DNA of 64,000 bases, taken from contig OY811982.1 in assembly GCA_963681505.1 (NCBI GenBank), forward strand, positions 7,443,772 to 7,507,771, given 5' to 3'. The stretch's first letter is position 1; each line of letters starts with the position of its first letter. The notes below the pieces were generated by a model, which ran no database searches, was not told the DNA's origin, and saw only the letters and a program-made list of their open reading frames with translations. Source of the stretch: Eunapius fragilis. Taxonomy: Eukaryota; Porifera; Demospongiae; Spongillida; Spongillidae. Positions 10,515-23,974 of the stretch are shown in pieces. A program made the translations under genes and the position numbers.

Positions 10515-13222
10515 AGAGGATACTATAAATGGGTGACTTTGGAATTTAGCTTCACCCACTTAATCCTGTGTGTCTTGTAGGAATGGCTGTAGAACGTATA
10601 TACCCATATTTAGATTTACCCCTTGAATAAAACATATTGAAATTCATTTCCGCAACCCATTCTGCCGCTGATGCAGGTACATACAATTGCAGAGCTAGTG
10701 GCAGAACGGGACCTCCTTTTGTGCGCCTGCAGCCTTTATTGTTAAGTACTAAAGACGGCAGTTTTTTAAGCTAGCTTGTATGCCAGCGCCAGCGTTGAAA
10801 TGCTTGCCAATATTGTGAATTAATTGATCATTTTGTTAACATTCCGTCATTTGCGTAAAACAAGTTTTATCAAGGACAATTCAACGTTCAAAGGAAGATG
10901 TCCCAAGTATGTCAAATAATGGGGAGAGGGGGTGGGGGGACTGAAGGGTGCTTGGAGAGATCGTTACAAGAATGTTCTCACATGTATGATAGTTAATATT
11001 AATGCACTTATCTATATAAGACTGAGCTTATTTACTGTAGCTGAAATGAAAATGTAAGCAAGCATACAGCCATCCACTACAACATCAAATCTTCAAACTC
11101 TTCCGAACCAAGAGTATTCCAACACTGCCCTGTCCCCATTCCTGCATGCACAGGTATACCATGTACCTTACAGGGATTCACCAAACTCTAGCAAAGGTGG
11201 AAGTCAGGTTAGCCATGAAAGCAGCACTACACTGCCTAGGGTAAACCCTGACTATTCATGGGGTACTATAAATATCGTAAAATCCTCAGGCTCTTCTGAA
11301 AGCTAGAGTAAGGGTGTAGCATTAGGGATTCACCAAACTGTATGGCTGTCTTGTCTCTAAGTGCATGCCTTATTTGTGTATGTATAAACAACATGGGGTC
11401 AGCACCCAGACGTACCCTGACAATGTCCCACAACCATAAGGTTTCACACTTAGCACTCTCTCCTTGCCAAAAACGTGAACGAGTTGTTCCTTCTCCTCAT
11501 ATTATGTAGAATATTTGCAACAGCTGCTAAACATATCTGCTAGGGAAACCACATATTTCGATTCCACTGGTGCTCCCGCATACAACAGACACAGGTGCTT
11601 ATGCGTGTTTGTGTGTAAACTGTATGTGTGTGTGTTGTGTGCATATGCATGTGTGTGAAACCATATGAATGAGTTAACTTGGGTGCTGTGAACGTTTGTT
11701 GCATGTGTAGAAAACAAGTGTATTGGAAAACATTTGTCTCTAAGGTCTACTTCACCAACCAACAATTTCTCTCCACATTTGATGCTTAGGAATAGGGAAA
11801 GGCTGTCACTGATCCAAAGGGGCAGAAATATCCTATTGTTCTTTACAAACTACCCAAAGTGGTGCAGACTGACAGATCCATCTCAGACATGTGTCCGATA
11901 TGTGTAGCCCATGCAGCCATCTTTGGAGCTATCTGTTTTCACATATCCTCCTTGTGGATCCCCCAGTTAATGAAGTATTAATATAATTTCTTGGCAAATG
12001 CATGCACTGATTGTGATCTCCACATTGGGTTGCAACTTATTGGTGTGCCCTTACAAAGAGTAGCACATACATGACTAGCATGTGGTAATTATACACGTGG
12101 CCACAGACAAAAAATTAAAGGCATCATTGTAACAGTTACTACTATACTGTCTTATATGAAGGGTTTGGTAAGTATTGAATTCTGATGGTGGAACTACGTA
12201 CACATGACCAGATACACCAGAACCAAGCAACAGATAGCAGCTCGTACACCTTAATGTATGGAAGGAAAGAACTATGATGCATAGGCTGCCTTGATCCAGC
12301 CCATGCAAAGGACCAAACTAAAGCAGTTGAGAAACAGTTTTATTGGCTTGGCTAGCCCACCTTTCTGTATGGATTTGTTCTGCATGATCAGATAGTGTGT
12401 GTGTGTTCAATACTGCAACAATGACTTCCATAGTGACTGGAAGGCTGTGACCACTATCAGAAGATAAAGTATTGGCACAAAGGGCCAAATATGGCCCTGA
12501 AGGCACCCACCCATAACGTTATTATTTCAATGAAGAGTGTCAGGAGGGAAGGGTGGGGTGCATTGGAGCACAGATTCTGAAAGGGGGTGAAAGTTGCTTC
12601 CAGGAAAAGTAGGATGTGGGCATAGCCCTAAGCTCTAAGGGGCCTTCAGCCCTGCCTTAAAAATATCTCCTAGCTGGTGCTACTCACATTGCTGTTTTAA
12701 TCACTACTGCTCAGTGGACATGATAATCACAGTAAATACAATTCCTTCCATGATTTTATGGTATGAAATAAAAATATATACCGTAGCATTAGAAACAAGT
12801 GATACAAACCGTCTCTACAAGAAAGTTGGTGGTACATGTAGATAGGAATGGAAGGCCATAGTGATGTAAAAAAGCAAGGAAACTAGGTTTACTGACTGGG
12901 AAGGGAAAATGAAATAAACCTATATTAGCATGTGCATGTCACATTTCTATATACTACATGTGCTTATCCATGTATATGTATATGTCATTTCATTTTTCCT
13001 TCTGAGTCAGTAAACCTTGTTTCCTAGCTTTTTTACACCACTATAGCCTTCCATTCCTATATACCACTTCCCATAGAGACAGTAAACTTGTTCTACATGT
13101 AAGTTCACCCTTCAATGATTTTCATAAAGTGTTACCCTATCATTGATCTGAAGGAAGCTCTCACAACTAGGTGCATGCTTTAACCTTACATGTACAAATG
13201 TAAGGTACATAAATTCCTTTAC

Positions 13223-13290
13223 ACACATACACACACACACACACACACAACACACACGCACAAGCACACAACAAACACACACACATACAC
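13223..13290. repeat. CA-rich microsatellite
   Basis: Interrupted (CA)n in copy 0 of the segmental repeat. The same position carries much longer (CA)n at 19741-19850 (copy A) and a short one at 23190-23240 (copy B), so the tract has expanded independently in each unit. Confidence 0.85.
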
Positions 13291-13404
13291 TTTCGTAGAT
13301 GAAGCACTGCCAACAACAAAAAGCAAACATATAGTGGAGGTTATGAGACAGGACCACGTAGTGAAAAGCATGAAACATGGACATTAGTTGAGGACATGGG
13401 AAAT

Positions 13405-13905
13405 GAGCATGTACATGTAGTGGAGGCATGAGATAGGAACATGTAGTGCAGGCATGACATAGGAACATGTAGTGGAGGCATGAGATAGGAACATGTAGTG
13501 GAGGCATGAGATAGGAACATGTAGTGGAGGCATGAGATAGGAACATGTAGTGCAGGCATGACATAGGAACATGTAGTGGAGGCATGAGATAGGAACATGT
13601 AGTGGAGGCATGAGATAGGAACATGTAGTGGAGGCATGAGATAGGAACATGTAGTGGAGGCATGAGATAGGAACATGTAGTGGAGGCATGAGATAGGAGC
13701 ATGTAGTGCAGGCATGACATAGGAACATGTACATGTAGTGGAGGCATAAGATAGGAACATGTAGTGGAGGCATGAGATAGGAACATGTAGTGGAGGCATG
13801 AGATAGGAACATGTAGTGGAGGCATGAGATAGGAACATGTAGTGGAGGCATGAGATAGGAACATGTAGTGGAGGCATGAGATAGGAACATGTAGTGGAGG
13901 CTATG
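13405..13905. repeat. 26-base minisatellite, about 19 units
   Basis: The unit is about 'acatgtagtggaggcatgag' plus six bases, with G/C variants (gtggagg/gtgcagg) scattered through the array. Shorter arrays of the same unit lie at 20025-20225 and 23415-23475. Because 26 is not a multiple of three and the unit has no stop on the minus strand, all three minus frames stay open; these frames are not evidence of a gene. Confidence 0.95.
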
Positions 13906-14403
13906 AAGCACAAGCATGCATGATCCGTGTGTGTTTGTGACCTTGTTTCCTTGCATTTTACACCACTATTGCCTTCAAATCCTATATGCCACCAACTTTC
14001 TCGTAGAGAAGGTTTTTTGTTACTTGTAGCATATAAAACAGTGTTGCCAGGTGTGGCTTTAACTAAACCACACCTCCCGCCACTATGAATGCGAGCACAT
14101 AGGGAAGGGCATGGCCACATGAGTGTGTATTGGAGGTGATGAGACACAAGCATGTACAGTAGCAGTACCAGATTCAGGGTTTGTGAGAGGGGAGGGCACA
14201 AGGTGTGTGAGAAGACCCGCCCACTGCAGCTAGGGGGTGGGGTTGAGCGCTGTAAGCTCCACCATTGGGGTCTGAGGCTCCACCCAATATGCTTTGCATT
14301 TCGGAATGAAAAATCTCATAGTAAACTGGCAATGAATATACTATTTATTTTAAGGGGTGGGAGGGGCACGAGCGCTTTGTGCCACCCCCCCTCTCCCCAT
14401 GGG

Positions 14404-16747
14404 TTCGTGTGTAGTGGAGACTAGGAGGATGGGCATGTAGGGAAGGATATGAGACATGTGTGTTGCATGTACATGTACTGGACCACCTGACATAATGGAC
14501 CCTTTGATTGGATGGGATAAACGTCACGTCAGGAGTAAAAAACTGCAGTGGTTTCTAGTGTTACTGAGTCACATTCGTGGACGTTACATATTTCGTACAG
14601 CCGCTCAATATCTTCCTTTAGACTTAAAAAGGATGCTACAATGGGGCGTTATAAAAAGTATATGGCTATATGCAGGATGAAAAATCACCAGATCTTCTTA
14701 TACCACCAAACTCTTCACACAGAGCAGCGTGCACATGGTGAGAAGCATATTTGGGGTAGAGGAAGCCAGAAGAAGCTTTGACTGCTGTTAAGGGGGGGGG
14801 GGGGGAGAGGTAACAACGTTAGTGCCAATCATGGGATAGCATCATAACGTGACCCCATGTTGGCATTGATAGGAACATAAAAGCTCGAATCCAATAATGT
14901 CTATCGAGGGAAGGCCTGGGTTGACTAATGTTGAAGGTAAGCCAATAGGAGTGTTGGCTGTACCAGTAGTGGCACAGACACCAGGATCAGATACTGTGGG
15001 TTCGACAATGATCGAAGGAGACCTGTTGAGCAATCCATACTGACGGCCTCCGTTAACGAAGTGGCATGAGTAACCTCAGTCTTTCAACTTGGCCCAGATG
15101 CTTCTCGCCACACTGCTCAATGTGAAGAGTGCAGTTCCCCCCCCACCCCCTCCCTCCACATCAATTATTCCGTTACGTAAGTATATAATGATTTTCAAAC
15201 TACTATAACTAAATACTAATAGACTTACATACAGGATACATGGGCCCTAACCTATAAAGACATGAAAACATGGGGTCAACCTAAGTTGGATAATAAAGCC
15301 GCAACATTTTTTTTAGCTTGGAGGGAGGGATACCCCCTCTCTCCTTCTCATTGTATTTACATTTGTGAATTTTCAGACTTGCCACACTCATTTGGCAGCT
15401 CACTATTGGCTCACTATTGGCTCATTAATGGCTCACTATTGGCTCACTATTGGCTCACTATTGGCTCACTACTGGCTCACTATTGGCTCACTATTGGCTC
15501 ACTATTGGCTCACTATTGGCTCACTATTGGCTCACTATTGGCTCACTACTGGCTCACTATTGGCTCACTATTGGCTCACTATTGGCTCACTATTGGCTTG
15601 CCCTTCATGTTATGGGCGGACACATTGAAACCTTGAAAGCAAATGCGCAATGTGAGTGCGAGTCCAATAACATGAGGGGAGGGTTGAGGGGGGGGGGGGG
15701 GGGGGGAGTACCCTTCCCACCCGGCAAGGGTTAGACGTTCAACCCTCGTAACAGATAATAGCAGTATAACAGCTATCGTAATAAATCAGGTAGTAGCAAC
15801 AGACAGCTGGTTAAAACTATATGTAATAATTGCCAAGAGTTCGATGACATGAGATTTTTTTCATCCTGTATACAACACACCATTACAATGTGCCCATCCC
15901 GAATACTAATGTCTCAAAATCTGACACAATATCACTAGGCAACCGCTGAGGTTTTTACTCAGGATGGAATATGTGATGTTTCTTGCAAAGCGTTTATTCT
16001 ACATTCCATGGTGCTATTATGACTTAAAGGAGACTAGAAATCATCCTGTGTGTGCATGTGTGCGTGTGCTTGTGCATGTCTGTTTTTTTTGGTATGTATG
16101 AACATGGTCCATTTCTAGGGGTCTGTACAACATCTGCATGTACACTGTACAGTAAGCTCAGATTTTTTACTAGATGATAGTGGCAGTGAATATTATTTCT
16201 ACCTTATCCCAAAAGATTGTGGTGGGACAGGGACCCTGTCAAGTTTATATGCTGAGGTGTTTCATACACAAGATTTACCCATAGCTTCACCAAGGTTTCA
16301 GAACAAAAAAATCAGTGGAGGGAGAAGAGATCTCACCTAAATTTCAAAATTCTGTGGATGGTATACTGGTTTAGTACTTCCCTCCAAAAACCCCTCCTCC
16401 CTCTTAAGTAGAGATGCGGAGTATTGCCCCACCCCCTACCCTCCTCTCTCATAGAACACACCAGTCCAGAACATGCAACACACCAGTCCAGTACAAACAT
16501 GTACAACACACCAGTCCAGAACATGCAACACACCAGTTCAACAAACCTGTCCAGAACATGCAATGTTGTGCACCAAGGCAGTAAGACATAGTGCATGTTA
16601 AATTTGTGATGGTGCAATGAAGTATCGCCAACCTGCCCACAGTGGACCTAAGTAAGCAATACTGCTATTCAAAAGGCAAAACTATTCAGCAGCAAGATGG
16701 AAAATCCTACCACAGTCATTTTATTAAAATTTCAGCTGACCTTAGAA
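14404..16747. other. Foreign stretch between segmental repeat copies 0 and A
   Basis: Repeat homology stops near 14403 and resumes at about 16748 ('gggcattaatctctc'), so these 2.3 kb are probably inserted or rearranged. It holds poly-G runs (near 14790 and 15690), a short pyrimidine run near 15140, an 11-base minisatellite (15400-15597) and a short tandem of 'caccagtccagaacatgcaa' (16455-16560). Frames at 14456-14781 and 14842-15033 show no recognisable domain. Confidence 0.55.
15400..15597. repeat. 11-base minisatellite (CTCACTATTGG)n
   Basis: About 18 near-identical units with a few variants (ATTAATGG, CTACTGG). The plus-strand frames crossing it repeat LAHYWLTIGSL only because 11 is not a multiple of three and the unit has no stop. 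Confidence 0.95.
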
Positions 16748-18608
16748 GGGCATTAATCTCTCCTACTCCAATAACACCCATCCAACTCATGAGCTACATG
16801 TAATACTAGGTCTTTTGATGGTAATTATTCATCGTGGCTCAGGTGAATGGAATCAAAGAATGGCACGAAACGACCAGGAAAATTGCTCTCACTTTAATCA
16901 TCAAGACTACAGATTAAATAAAATTCCACGATCTGCAGAATACGATAGCAACATGACTCCTTCAGATACATTGCAATTTTGACATCGAAAAGACACTCCT
17001 TTGTTCAGTTTAACCCTGAAGGTTACCGAATGTTGGCATGAACGATTGTAAAGGGCCATAATATGTAAAAATAGAATTAAATACAGAACTGATGTGGCAA
17101 TAAGTGCTGAGAATAGAATGGACGTGTAAATTAATACCAGTTTATGGACGTTTTATTATGTAAAGCATAAGCCGGGTTTTGTCATAAAACGTCCCATATA
17201 TACATGTATATATACACCACATTGTCCTGTCTGATAGCTGCTTGCATGTTTATGTCTCATGGCCTCCAGTGCATACCCTTGTCTCATGCCTTTCACTACA
17301 TGGTCCTGTCACTACAAGCTCAAGTCCCATGCCTATTTCTTCTGAATGGGAGGAGGTGTGGTTGAGTTAAACTACTGAAATTAACCCTTATTTTTGTTGG
17401 GATTTACGCTCTGCACACGCAAATGTATTAATATTATTCATTTCAACGGCATGTCACTCCCTGCAGATATACATGTGCAGACACACGCATGCACACATAC
17501 ACATACATGACCAGATGCACTGTAGTACACATAAATCACATGGTAGGAAACCAGTATGGTGACAAACATTAGGAGAGAGGTAAGTGTTCATCTGCAAGAA
17601 AACTACCCTATGTGCATGAATGTGTCTGTCACATGCAGGAGCGTTCTGTATGCATGGGATAGCCCACTTGGGTAGTGTAGATGGTAGTCAAATGGTGAAT
17701 GCTCAATGGATACAATAATTGTATGAACATGTATGACAAGATACAGATGCACACCTCACCTTATAGCTTCAGAACAGCTTCCAGAAATAATGTAGCTAGG
17801 AGGCGAGGTTTGTTTCTGATAAAGCAAAATTCATCCCATGAAACCATCCTTCAAAATCTACGAATAAGGGAACATGATATCAAATAGTGCTCCCCTGCAT
17901 GTTGTGCCATAACCACCAATACAGGTATGAATTGGAAAAACCAAATGGTATCAGTTCATCATAGCCATCAATGTGCCAACACCCGTAAAGCTAATCTAAG
18001 TTACCATGAAAATATATGTCCTGTGCATGGACCTGGGTGCGATAGTTGTACCTTCTGATGTTATGCATCTTCCACCACCTAGTGCTCTCCCTCAGGGTCA
18101 GTGAGAGCCAGAAGCATCATGGATCTATATTGAATGAGGAGCAGGATGGAACCCACCTATACAAATGCATCCACAACTATACCTTTTAACATCCAAACCA
18201 TGGAGCAGTCGCAACACACAACGATAGACCAGGTTGCACCTTCAGCTCATACTGCCAACATGCAAAGATAATGTCGTACTTGCATGCCAGTGAAACGTAC
18301 CTTCATCATCGCTGCATGAACTAGCGCAATTGCAGGCACGAACACTATTCAGCCAGAGAAGAGCACGTTCGCCTATGCTGTGGCTTTGTGAACAACGCTA
18401 CCGCATACGCAACAGTGAGTGTCATTACCCAATGGCCATGTGCATGGAGTTGGTGCACTTATCCTGAAGTAGACAAGTACACTGTCTTGTGCATCCTCCA
18501 ATGCCTGACAATCAGCCCCGCGTTGCAAAGGTAAAAATCATGGTAAAATACTCATGTGGTGACGTAACGCACTGACTATACGTGCGCAAACAGTTAGGCT
18601 TCTACAGA

Positions 18609-18776
18609 TGGCATTAACCAAAGTGATTGGTACACTTTGCGTTTTTTACAAACGTTCCTGTCATGCTATCCCAAAGGAAAAAGACGATGACGGAGAAATT
18701 TTTAGATGGGACTGGGTCCGGACAATGAAGATGAGTATTTTAGTTATCCAAAAGTGCGCACGGAAACAACACTGAC
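18609..18776 (+). other. Short frame conserved between repeat copies A and B
   Basis: ATG at 18609 opens a 55-codon frame (MALTKVIGTLCVFYKRSCHA...). Copy B has the same frame at 22110 with few amino-acid changes, ending a few codons earlier. It resembles no family I know. Because the two copies are similar overall, conservation alone does not prove coding. Confidence 0.25.
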
Positions 18777-19489
18777 CATTATACAATAATCGTTACATCA
18801 TATTGGCCCTGGGACAAGACTAAGTAGGTGCAATGGTGCCAGTGAATTAAAGCAGGTTGTACCGCGTTTGGTATTTGGTAAAACAATTATATCAGCTATT
18901 TTCTAATGTAATAATAATAAATCACATGTCGTGAGCATGATTCAAATTCTTATTCCTTCACGATTTAGAACCAGAGGTAAGTGCACAGCCAAATCAGTGA
19001 TGATGATGATACCATGCAGGGTACGTATGGCTCCATGTGTACCTGTCCAACCATACTGCTGAACAGTAGCAAAAATGGAGCAGCAATACATGTAACTGGA
19101 GACGAAAAATTAAAGGTATCATTTTAAGGATTTCTACTGTACCGTCTTATATTAAGGGTTTGGTAAGTATTGAATTCTGATGGTGGAACTACGTATACGA
19201 CCAGATACAACAGGAAGTCAGTGCTACAGCCCACAGCAGATATACATGTACAGTACGAGAAGCAAGAGGCTCTAATGAGAATGTGTTCCCCCCACACCCA
19301 CAGAAACCGCAGAACCCGGCAACACCTAGCAGCTCATGCACCTTAATGTATGGAAGGAAAGAATTATGATGTATAGGCTGCCTTGATCCAGTCAAGCAAA
19401 GGACCAAACTAAAACAGTTGGGAAACAGTTTTATTGCAGTTTCTAATATTACTATTGGCTTGGCTGGCCCACCTTCTGCTGTGTGTGTA

Positions 19490-19490
19490 T

Positions 19491-19560
<70 letters not shown>
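19490..19560. repeat. (TG)n microsatellite, about 35 units
   Basis: Nearly perfect TG run in copy A. The matching site in copy B (22979-23013) has a short interrupted run and copy 0 (12398-12408) only about five units. Confidence 0.95.
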
Positions 19561-19563
<3 letters not shown>

Positions 19564-19740
19564 CAATACTGCAACAATGACTTCCATAGTGACTGGAAGG
19601 CTGTGACCACTATCAGAAGATAAAGTATTGGCACAAAGGGCCAAATATGGCCCTGAAGGCACCCACCCATAACGTTATTTCAACCTTCAATGATTTCATA
19701 AAGTGTTGCCCAATCATTGATCACAAGGACTTGAGCCCTG

Positions 19741-19776
19741 ACACACACACACACACACAAACACACACATACACAT

Positions 19777-19850
<74 letters not shown>
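19741..19850. repeat. (CA)n microsatellite
   Basis: About 55 CA units with a few interruptions, in copy A. Together with 19490-19560 it makes long dipeptide frames in all reading frames, which are artefacts. Confidence 0.95.
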
Positions 19851-20024
19851 TAGTAGACGAAGCACTGCCAACATCAAAATGCAAACATGTAGTGGAGGTT
19901 ATGAGACAGGACCACACAAACATGCACATGAGGCTACATGTATGAAACACAAGTATCTAGTGGAGGCTATTAGACAGGATCATGAAGTGAAAAGTATGAG
20001 ACATGGCATGTAGTTGAGGAGCAT

Positions 20025-20225
20025 GTACATGTAGTGCAGGTATGAGATAGGAACATGTAGTGCAGGCATGAGATAGGAACATGTAGTGAAGGCATGAGAT
20101 AGGAACATGTAGTGCAGGCATGAGATAGGAACATGTAGTGCAGGCATGAGATAAGGAACATGTAGCGGAGGCATGACATAGGAACATGTAGTGCAGGCAT
20201 GAGATAGGAACATGTAGCGGAGGCT
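20025..20225. repeat. 26-base minisatellite, about 8 units (copy A)
   Basis: Same unit as 13405-13905, mostly the 'gtgcagg' variant, in the same place within the larger segmental unit. Confidence 0.9.
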
Positions 20226-20710
20226 ATGAAGCACAAGCATGCATGATCTGTGTGTTTATATGTGTCTGTTTGTGAAGGTGTGACATGCAGTTGGAAGCAT
20301 AAATATGGTGGGTGTTAAATAAAATTAGGGTTGGGTGACTTTAACTCAACCACACCTCCTGCCACTCTGAATGCGAGCACATAGGGAAGGGCATGGCCAC
20401 ATGAGTGTGTAGTGGAGGTGATGAGACACAAGCATGTAGCAGTACCAGATTCAGGATTTGGGAGCGGGGAGGGCACAAGGTGTGTAAGGAGACCCGCCCA
20501 CTGCAGCTAGGGGGTGGGGGTGAGCGCTGTAAGCTCTACCATTGGGGTCTGAGGCTCCACCCAATATGCTTTGCAATAGTTGTGTTGCAGAATGAAAAAT
20601 CTCATAGGAAACCTGCAATGAATACAAATATTTAAAGGGTGGGAGGGGGGCACAGGCCTATTGGGCCCATCCCCCCCCCCCCCCCTCTCTCTCTCCATGG
20701 GTCCACTACT

Positions 20711-23700
20711 GGGCATTAATCTCTCGTAAACTAAAAACACACACCAAACCCATGAGCTACTATTAGAACAGTGGTACTCATCTTAAAGATACCTCAGGCA
20801 CTCAATAGTCCAGGTCAAGAAGAATAAACAGCTTTAGCAAAAAAGGATACATGTAGCCTCCACTACAAGCTCATGTCCCGTGCCTATTCCTTCACTATAA
20901 ATTCTGAGTGTGGGGAAGGTGTGGTTGAGTTACACTACAGGTGGGCTAAAATAATCCTTCTCTTTGATGGGAGTATTAGAAACCCACCATACTTTAACAT
21001 TTTTCATTTCATCTGCATGTCAAACCCTTCAGGTATATGTAAATACACATAAATCACATGGTAGGAAACCAGTATGGCGACAAACATAAGGAGAGAGGTA
21101 AGTGTTCATCTGCAAGAAAACTACCCTATGTGCATGGATGTGCCTGTCACATGCAGGAGCGTTCTGTATGCATGGGATAGCCCACTTGGGTAGTGTAGAT
21201 GGCAGTCAAATGGTGAATGCTCAATGGACACAATAATCGTATGAACATGTATGACAAGATACAGATGCACACCTCACCTTCTAGCTTCAGAACAACTTCA
21301 TAGTTAGGAGACGAGCAATAAAGCACAATTCATCCCATGAAACCATCCTTCAAAATCTACGAATAAGGGAACATGATTTCAAATAGTGCTCCCCTGCATG
21401 TTGTGCCATAACCACCAATACAGGTATGAATTGGAAAACCCAATGGCATCAGTTCATCATAGCCATCAATGTGCCAACACCCATTTGGACCATAAAGCTA
21501 ATCTAAGTTACCATGAAAATATATGTCCTGTGCATGGACCTGGGTGCGATAGTTGTACCTTCTGATGTTGTGCATCTTCAACCAAATTAGTGCCCTCCCT
21601 CAGGTCAGTGAGAGCCAGAAGCATCATGGATATATATTGAATGAGGAGCAGGATGGAACCCATCTATACAAATGCATCCACAATTATACCTTTTAACATC
21701 CAAACCATGGAGCAGTCATAACACAACGATAGACCAGGTTGCACCTTCAGCTCATACTGCCAACATGCAACGATAATGTTGTACTTGCATGCCGCGAAAC
21801 GTACCTTCATCATCGCTGCATGAACTAGCGCAAGTGGGGCACGAACACTCGTCAGCCCGAGAAGAGCACGTTCGCCTATGCTGTGGCTCTGTGAACAACG
21901 CTACCGCACACGCATCAGTGAGCGTCATTACCCGACGGCCATGTGCATGGAATTGGTACACTTATCCTCAAGTAGACAAGTACACTGTCTTGTGCAACCT
22001 CCAATGCCTCACCATCAGCCCCGCGTTGCAAAGGTAAAAATCATGGTAAAATACTCATGTGGTGACATAACGCACTGACTATACGTGCCCAAACAGTTAG
22101 GCTTCTATAGATGGCATTAACCGAAGTGATTGGTACACTTTGCGTTTTTTACAAACGTTCCTGTCATGCTATCCCGAAGGAAAAAGACGATGACGGAGAA
22201 ATTTTTAGATGGGACTGGTTACGGACAATTGGGATGAGTATTTTTGTTATCTAAAAGTGCGCACGAAAACAACGCTGACCATTATACAATAATCATTACA
22301 TCATGTTGGCCCTGGGACAAGACTAAGTGGGTGTAATAGTGCCAGTGAACTAAAGCAGGTAGTCCCGCATTTGGTATTTGGTAAAACAATTATATCAGCT
22401 ATTTTCTAATGTAATAATAATAAATCACATGTCGTGAGCATGATTCAAATTCTTATTCCTTCACGATTTAGAACCAGAGGTAAGTACAGAGCCAAATCTG
22501 TGATGATGACGATATCATGCAGGGTACATATGGCTCCATGTATACCTGTCCAACCATACTGCCAAACGGTTGAAAAAATGATGCAGCAATACCTGGAGAC
22601 GAAAAATTTAAAGGTATCATTGTAAGGATTTCTACTATACCGTCTTGTGTGAAGGGTTTGGTAAGTACTGAATTCAGATTGTGGAACTACATACACGACC
22701 AGATACACCAGAAAGTCAGTGCTACAGCCCACAGCAGATATACATGTACATGTACATGTACGAGAAGCAAGAGGCTCTAATGAGAATGTGTTCCCCCCAC
22801 ACCCACAGAAACCGCAGAACCCGGCAGCAGCAAGCAGCTCCTACAACTTAATGTATGGAAGGAAAGAATCATGATGCATAGGCTGCCTTGATCCAGCCCA
22901 TACAAAGGACCAAATTAAAGCAGTTTGGGAACAAACAGTTTCTAATATTACTATTGGCTTGGCTGGCCCACTTTCTGCTGTGTGTGTGTATGTGTGTATG
23001 TGTGTGTGTGTGTTCAATACTGCAACAATGACTTCCATTGTACTGTAAGGCTGTGACCACTATCAGAAGATAAAGTATTGGAACAAAGGGCCAAATATGG
23101 CCCTGAAAGCATCCACCCATAACGCTATTTCAACCATCAATGATTTTCATAAAGTGTTGCCCTATGGTTGATCTCAAGGACTTGAGCCCTCACACACACA
23201 CACACACAAACATACACACACACACACATGCACACACATACACTTTAGTAGATGAAGCACTGCCAACAACAAAAAGCAAACATGTAGTGGAGGTTATGAG
23301 ACAGGACCACACAAACATGCACATGAGGCTAAGAGACACAAGTATCTAGTGGAGGCTATTAGACAGGATCATGAAGTGAAAAGTATGAGACATGGCATGT
23401 AGTTGAGGAGCATGTACATGTAGTGCAGGTATGAGATAGGAACATGTAGTGGAGGCATGAGATAGGAACATGTAGCGGAGGCTATGAAGCACAAGCATGC
23501 ATGATCTGTGTGTTTATATGTGTCTGTGTTTGTGAAGGTGTGACATGCAGTTGGAAGCATAAATATGGTGGGTGTTAAATAAAATTAGGGTTGGGTGACT
23601 TTAACTCAACCACACCTCCTGCCACTCTGAATGCGAGCACATAGGGAAGGGCATGGCCACATGAGTGTGTAGTGGAGGTGATGAGACACAAGCATGTAGC

Positions 23701-23974
23701 AGTACCAGATTCAGGATTTGGGAGCGGGGAGGGCACAAGGTGTGTAAGGAGACCCGCCCACTGCAGCTAGGGGGTGGGGGTGAGCGCTGTAAGCTCTACC
23801 ATTGGGGTCTGAGGCTCCACCCAATATGCTTTGCAATAGTTGTGTTGCAGAATGAAAAATCTCATAGGAAACCTGCAATGAATACAAATATTTAAAGGGT
23901 GGGAGGGGGGCACAGGCCTATTGGGCCCATCCCCCCCCCCCCCCCCCCCTCTCTCTCTCCATGGGTCCACTACT
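20711..23974. repeat. Segmental repeat copy B (3264 bases)
   Basis: Bounded by 'gggcattaatctctc' at 20711 and 23975. The landmarks follow the same order as copy A. A CpG-bearing stretch (21780-22100) with a minus-strand frame at 21752-21961 is present in copy A too, where the frame is interrupted, so it is probably not coding. It carries a short TG run, a short CA run and about three minisatellite units. Confidence 0.85.

Larger units (their letters stand above)
9034..12069. other. Gene-free spacer with MITE, palindrome and poly-G
   Basis: No protein domain is recognisable here. Contents are a MITE-like element (9232-9499), a perfect palindrome (9854-9958), a poly-G run at about 10495-10514 and a short CA/TG-rich stretch near 11610-11670. 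Short frames of up to 118 codons look like chance openings. Confidence 0.5.
12070..14403. repeat. Segmental repeat copy 0 (right part of a 3.3-4 kb unit)
   Basis: The order of landmarks matches 19090-20700 and 22590-23960: a conserved stretch around TTGGTAAGTATTGAATTC, the 'tactgcaacaatgacttcc' stretch, a CA-rich run, the 26-base minisatellite, then a block ending in a G/C-rich run. Copy 0 lacks the left part of the unit and is the most diverged. No gene is recognised in it. Confidence 0.75.
16748..20710. repeat. Segmental repeat copy A (about 4.0 kb)
   Basis: Starts at 'gggcattaatctctc' and ends at the next occurrence at 20711. It matches copy B along almost its whole length (for example 17637/21153, 18609/22110, 19107/22605, 20405/23665) and is longer because of expanded TG, CA and minisatellite tracts and extra sequence near 16800-17200. 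No multi-exon gene is visible. The block 20405-20690 is practically identical to copy B, which points to recent duplication or gene conversion. Confidence 0.85.

Noticed and set aside
13112-14201. Long minus-strand frames (190-286 codons) with FLSHASTTCSYLMPPLHVPI repeats
   Set aside because: They are produced by the 26-base minisatellite, which has no stop in any minus frame; all three frames are open at once.
15262-15734. Plus-strand frames with SLLAHYWLTIG repeats
   Set aside because: They come from the 11-base minisatellite and have no domain or splice support.
19189-19950. Frames of alternating Thr-His or Cys-Val
   Set aside because: They are translations of CA/TG microsatellites.
21752-21961. 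Minus frame MYQFHAHGRRVMTLTDACAV as a gene
   Set aside because: The corresponding frame in copy A has stops and the text matches no family.
20405-23895. Identical 76-codon frames in segmental copies A and B (20405-20635, 23665-23895)
   Set aside because: Identity reflects near-identical DNA of a recent duplication or conversion; copy 0 has a disrupted version and no domain is visible.
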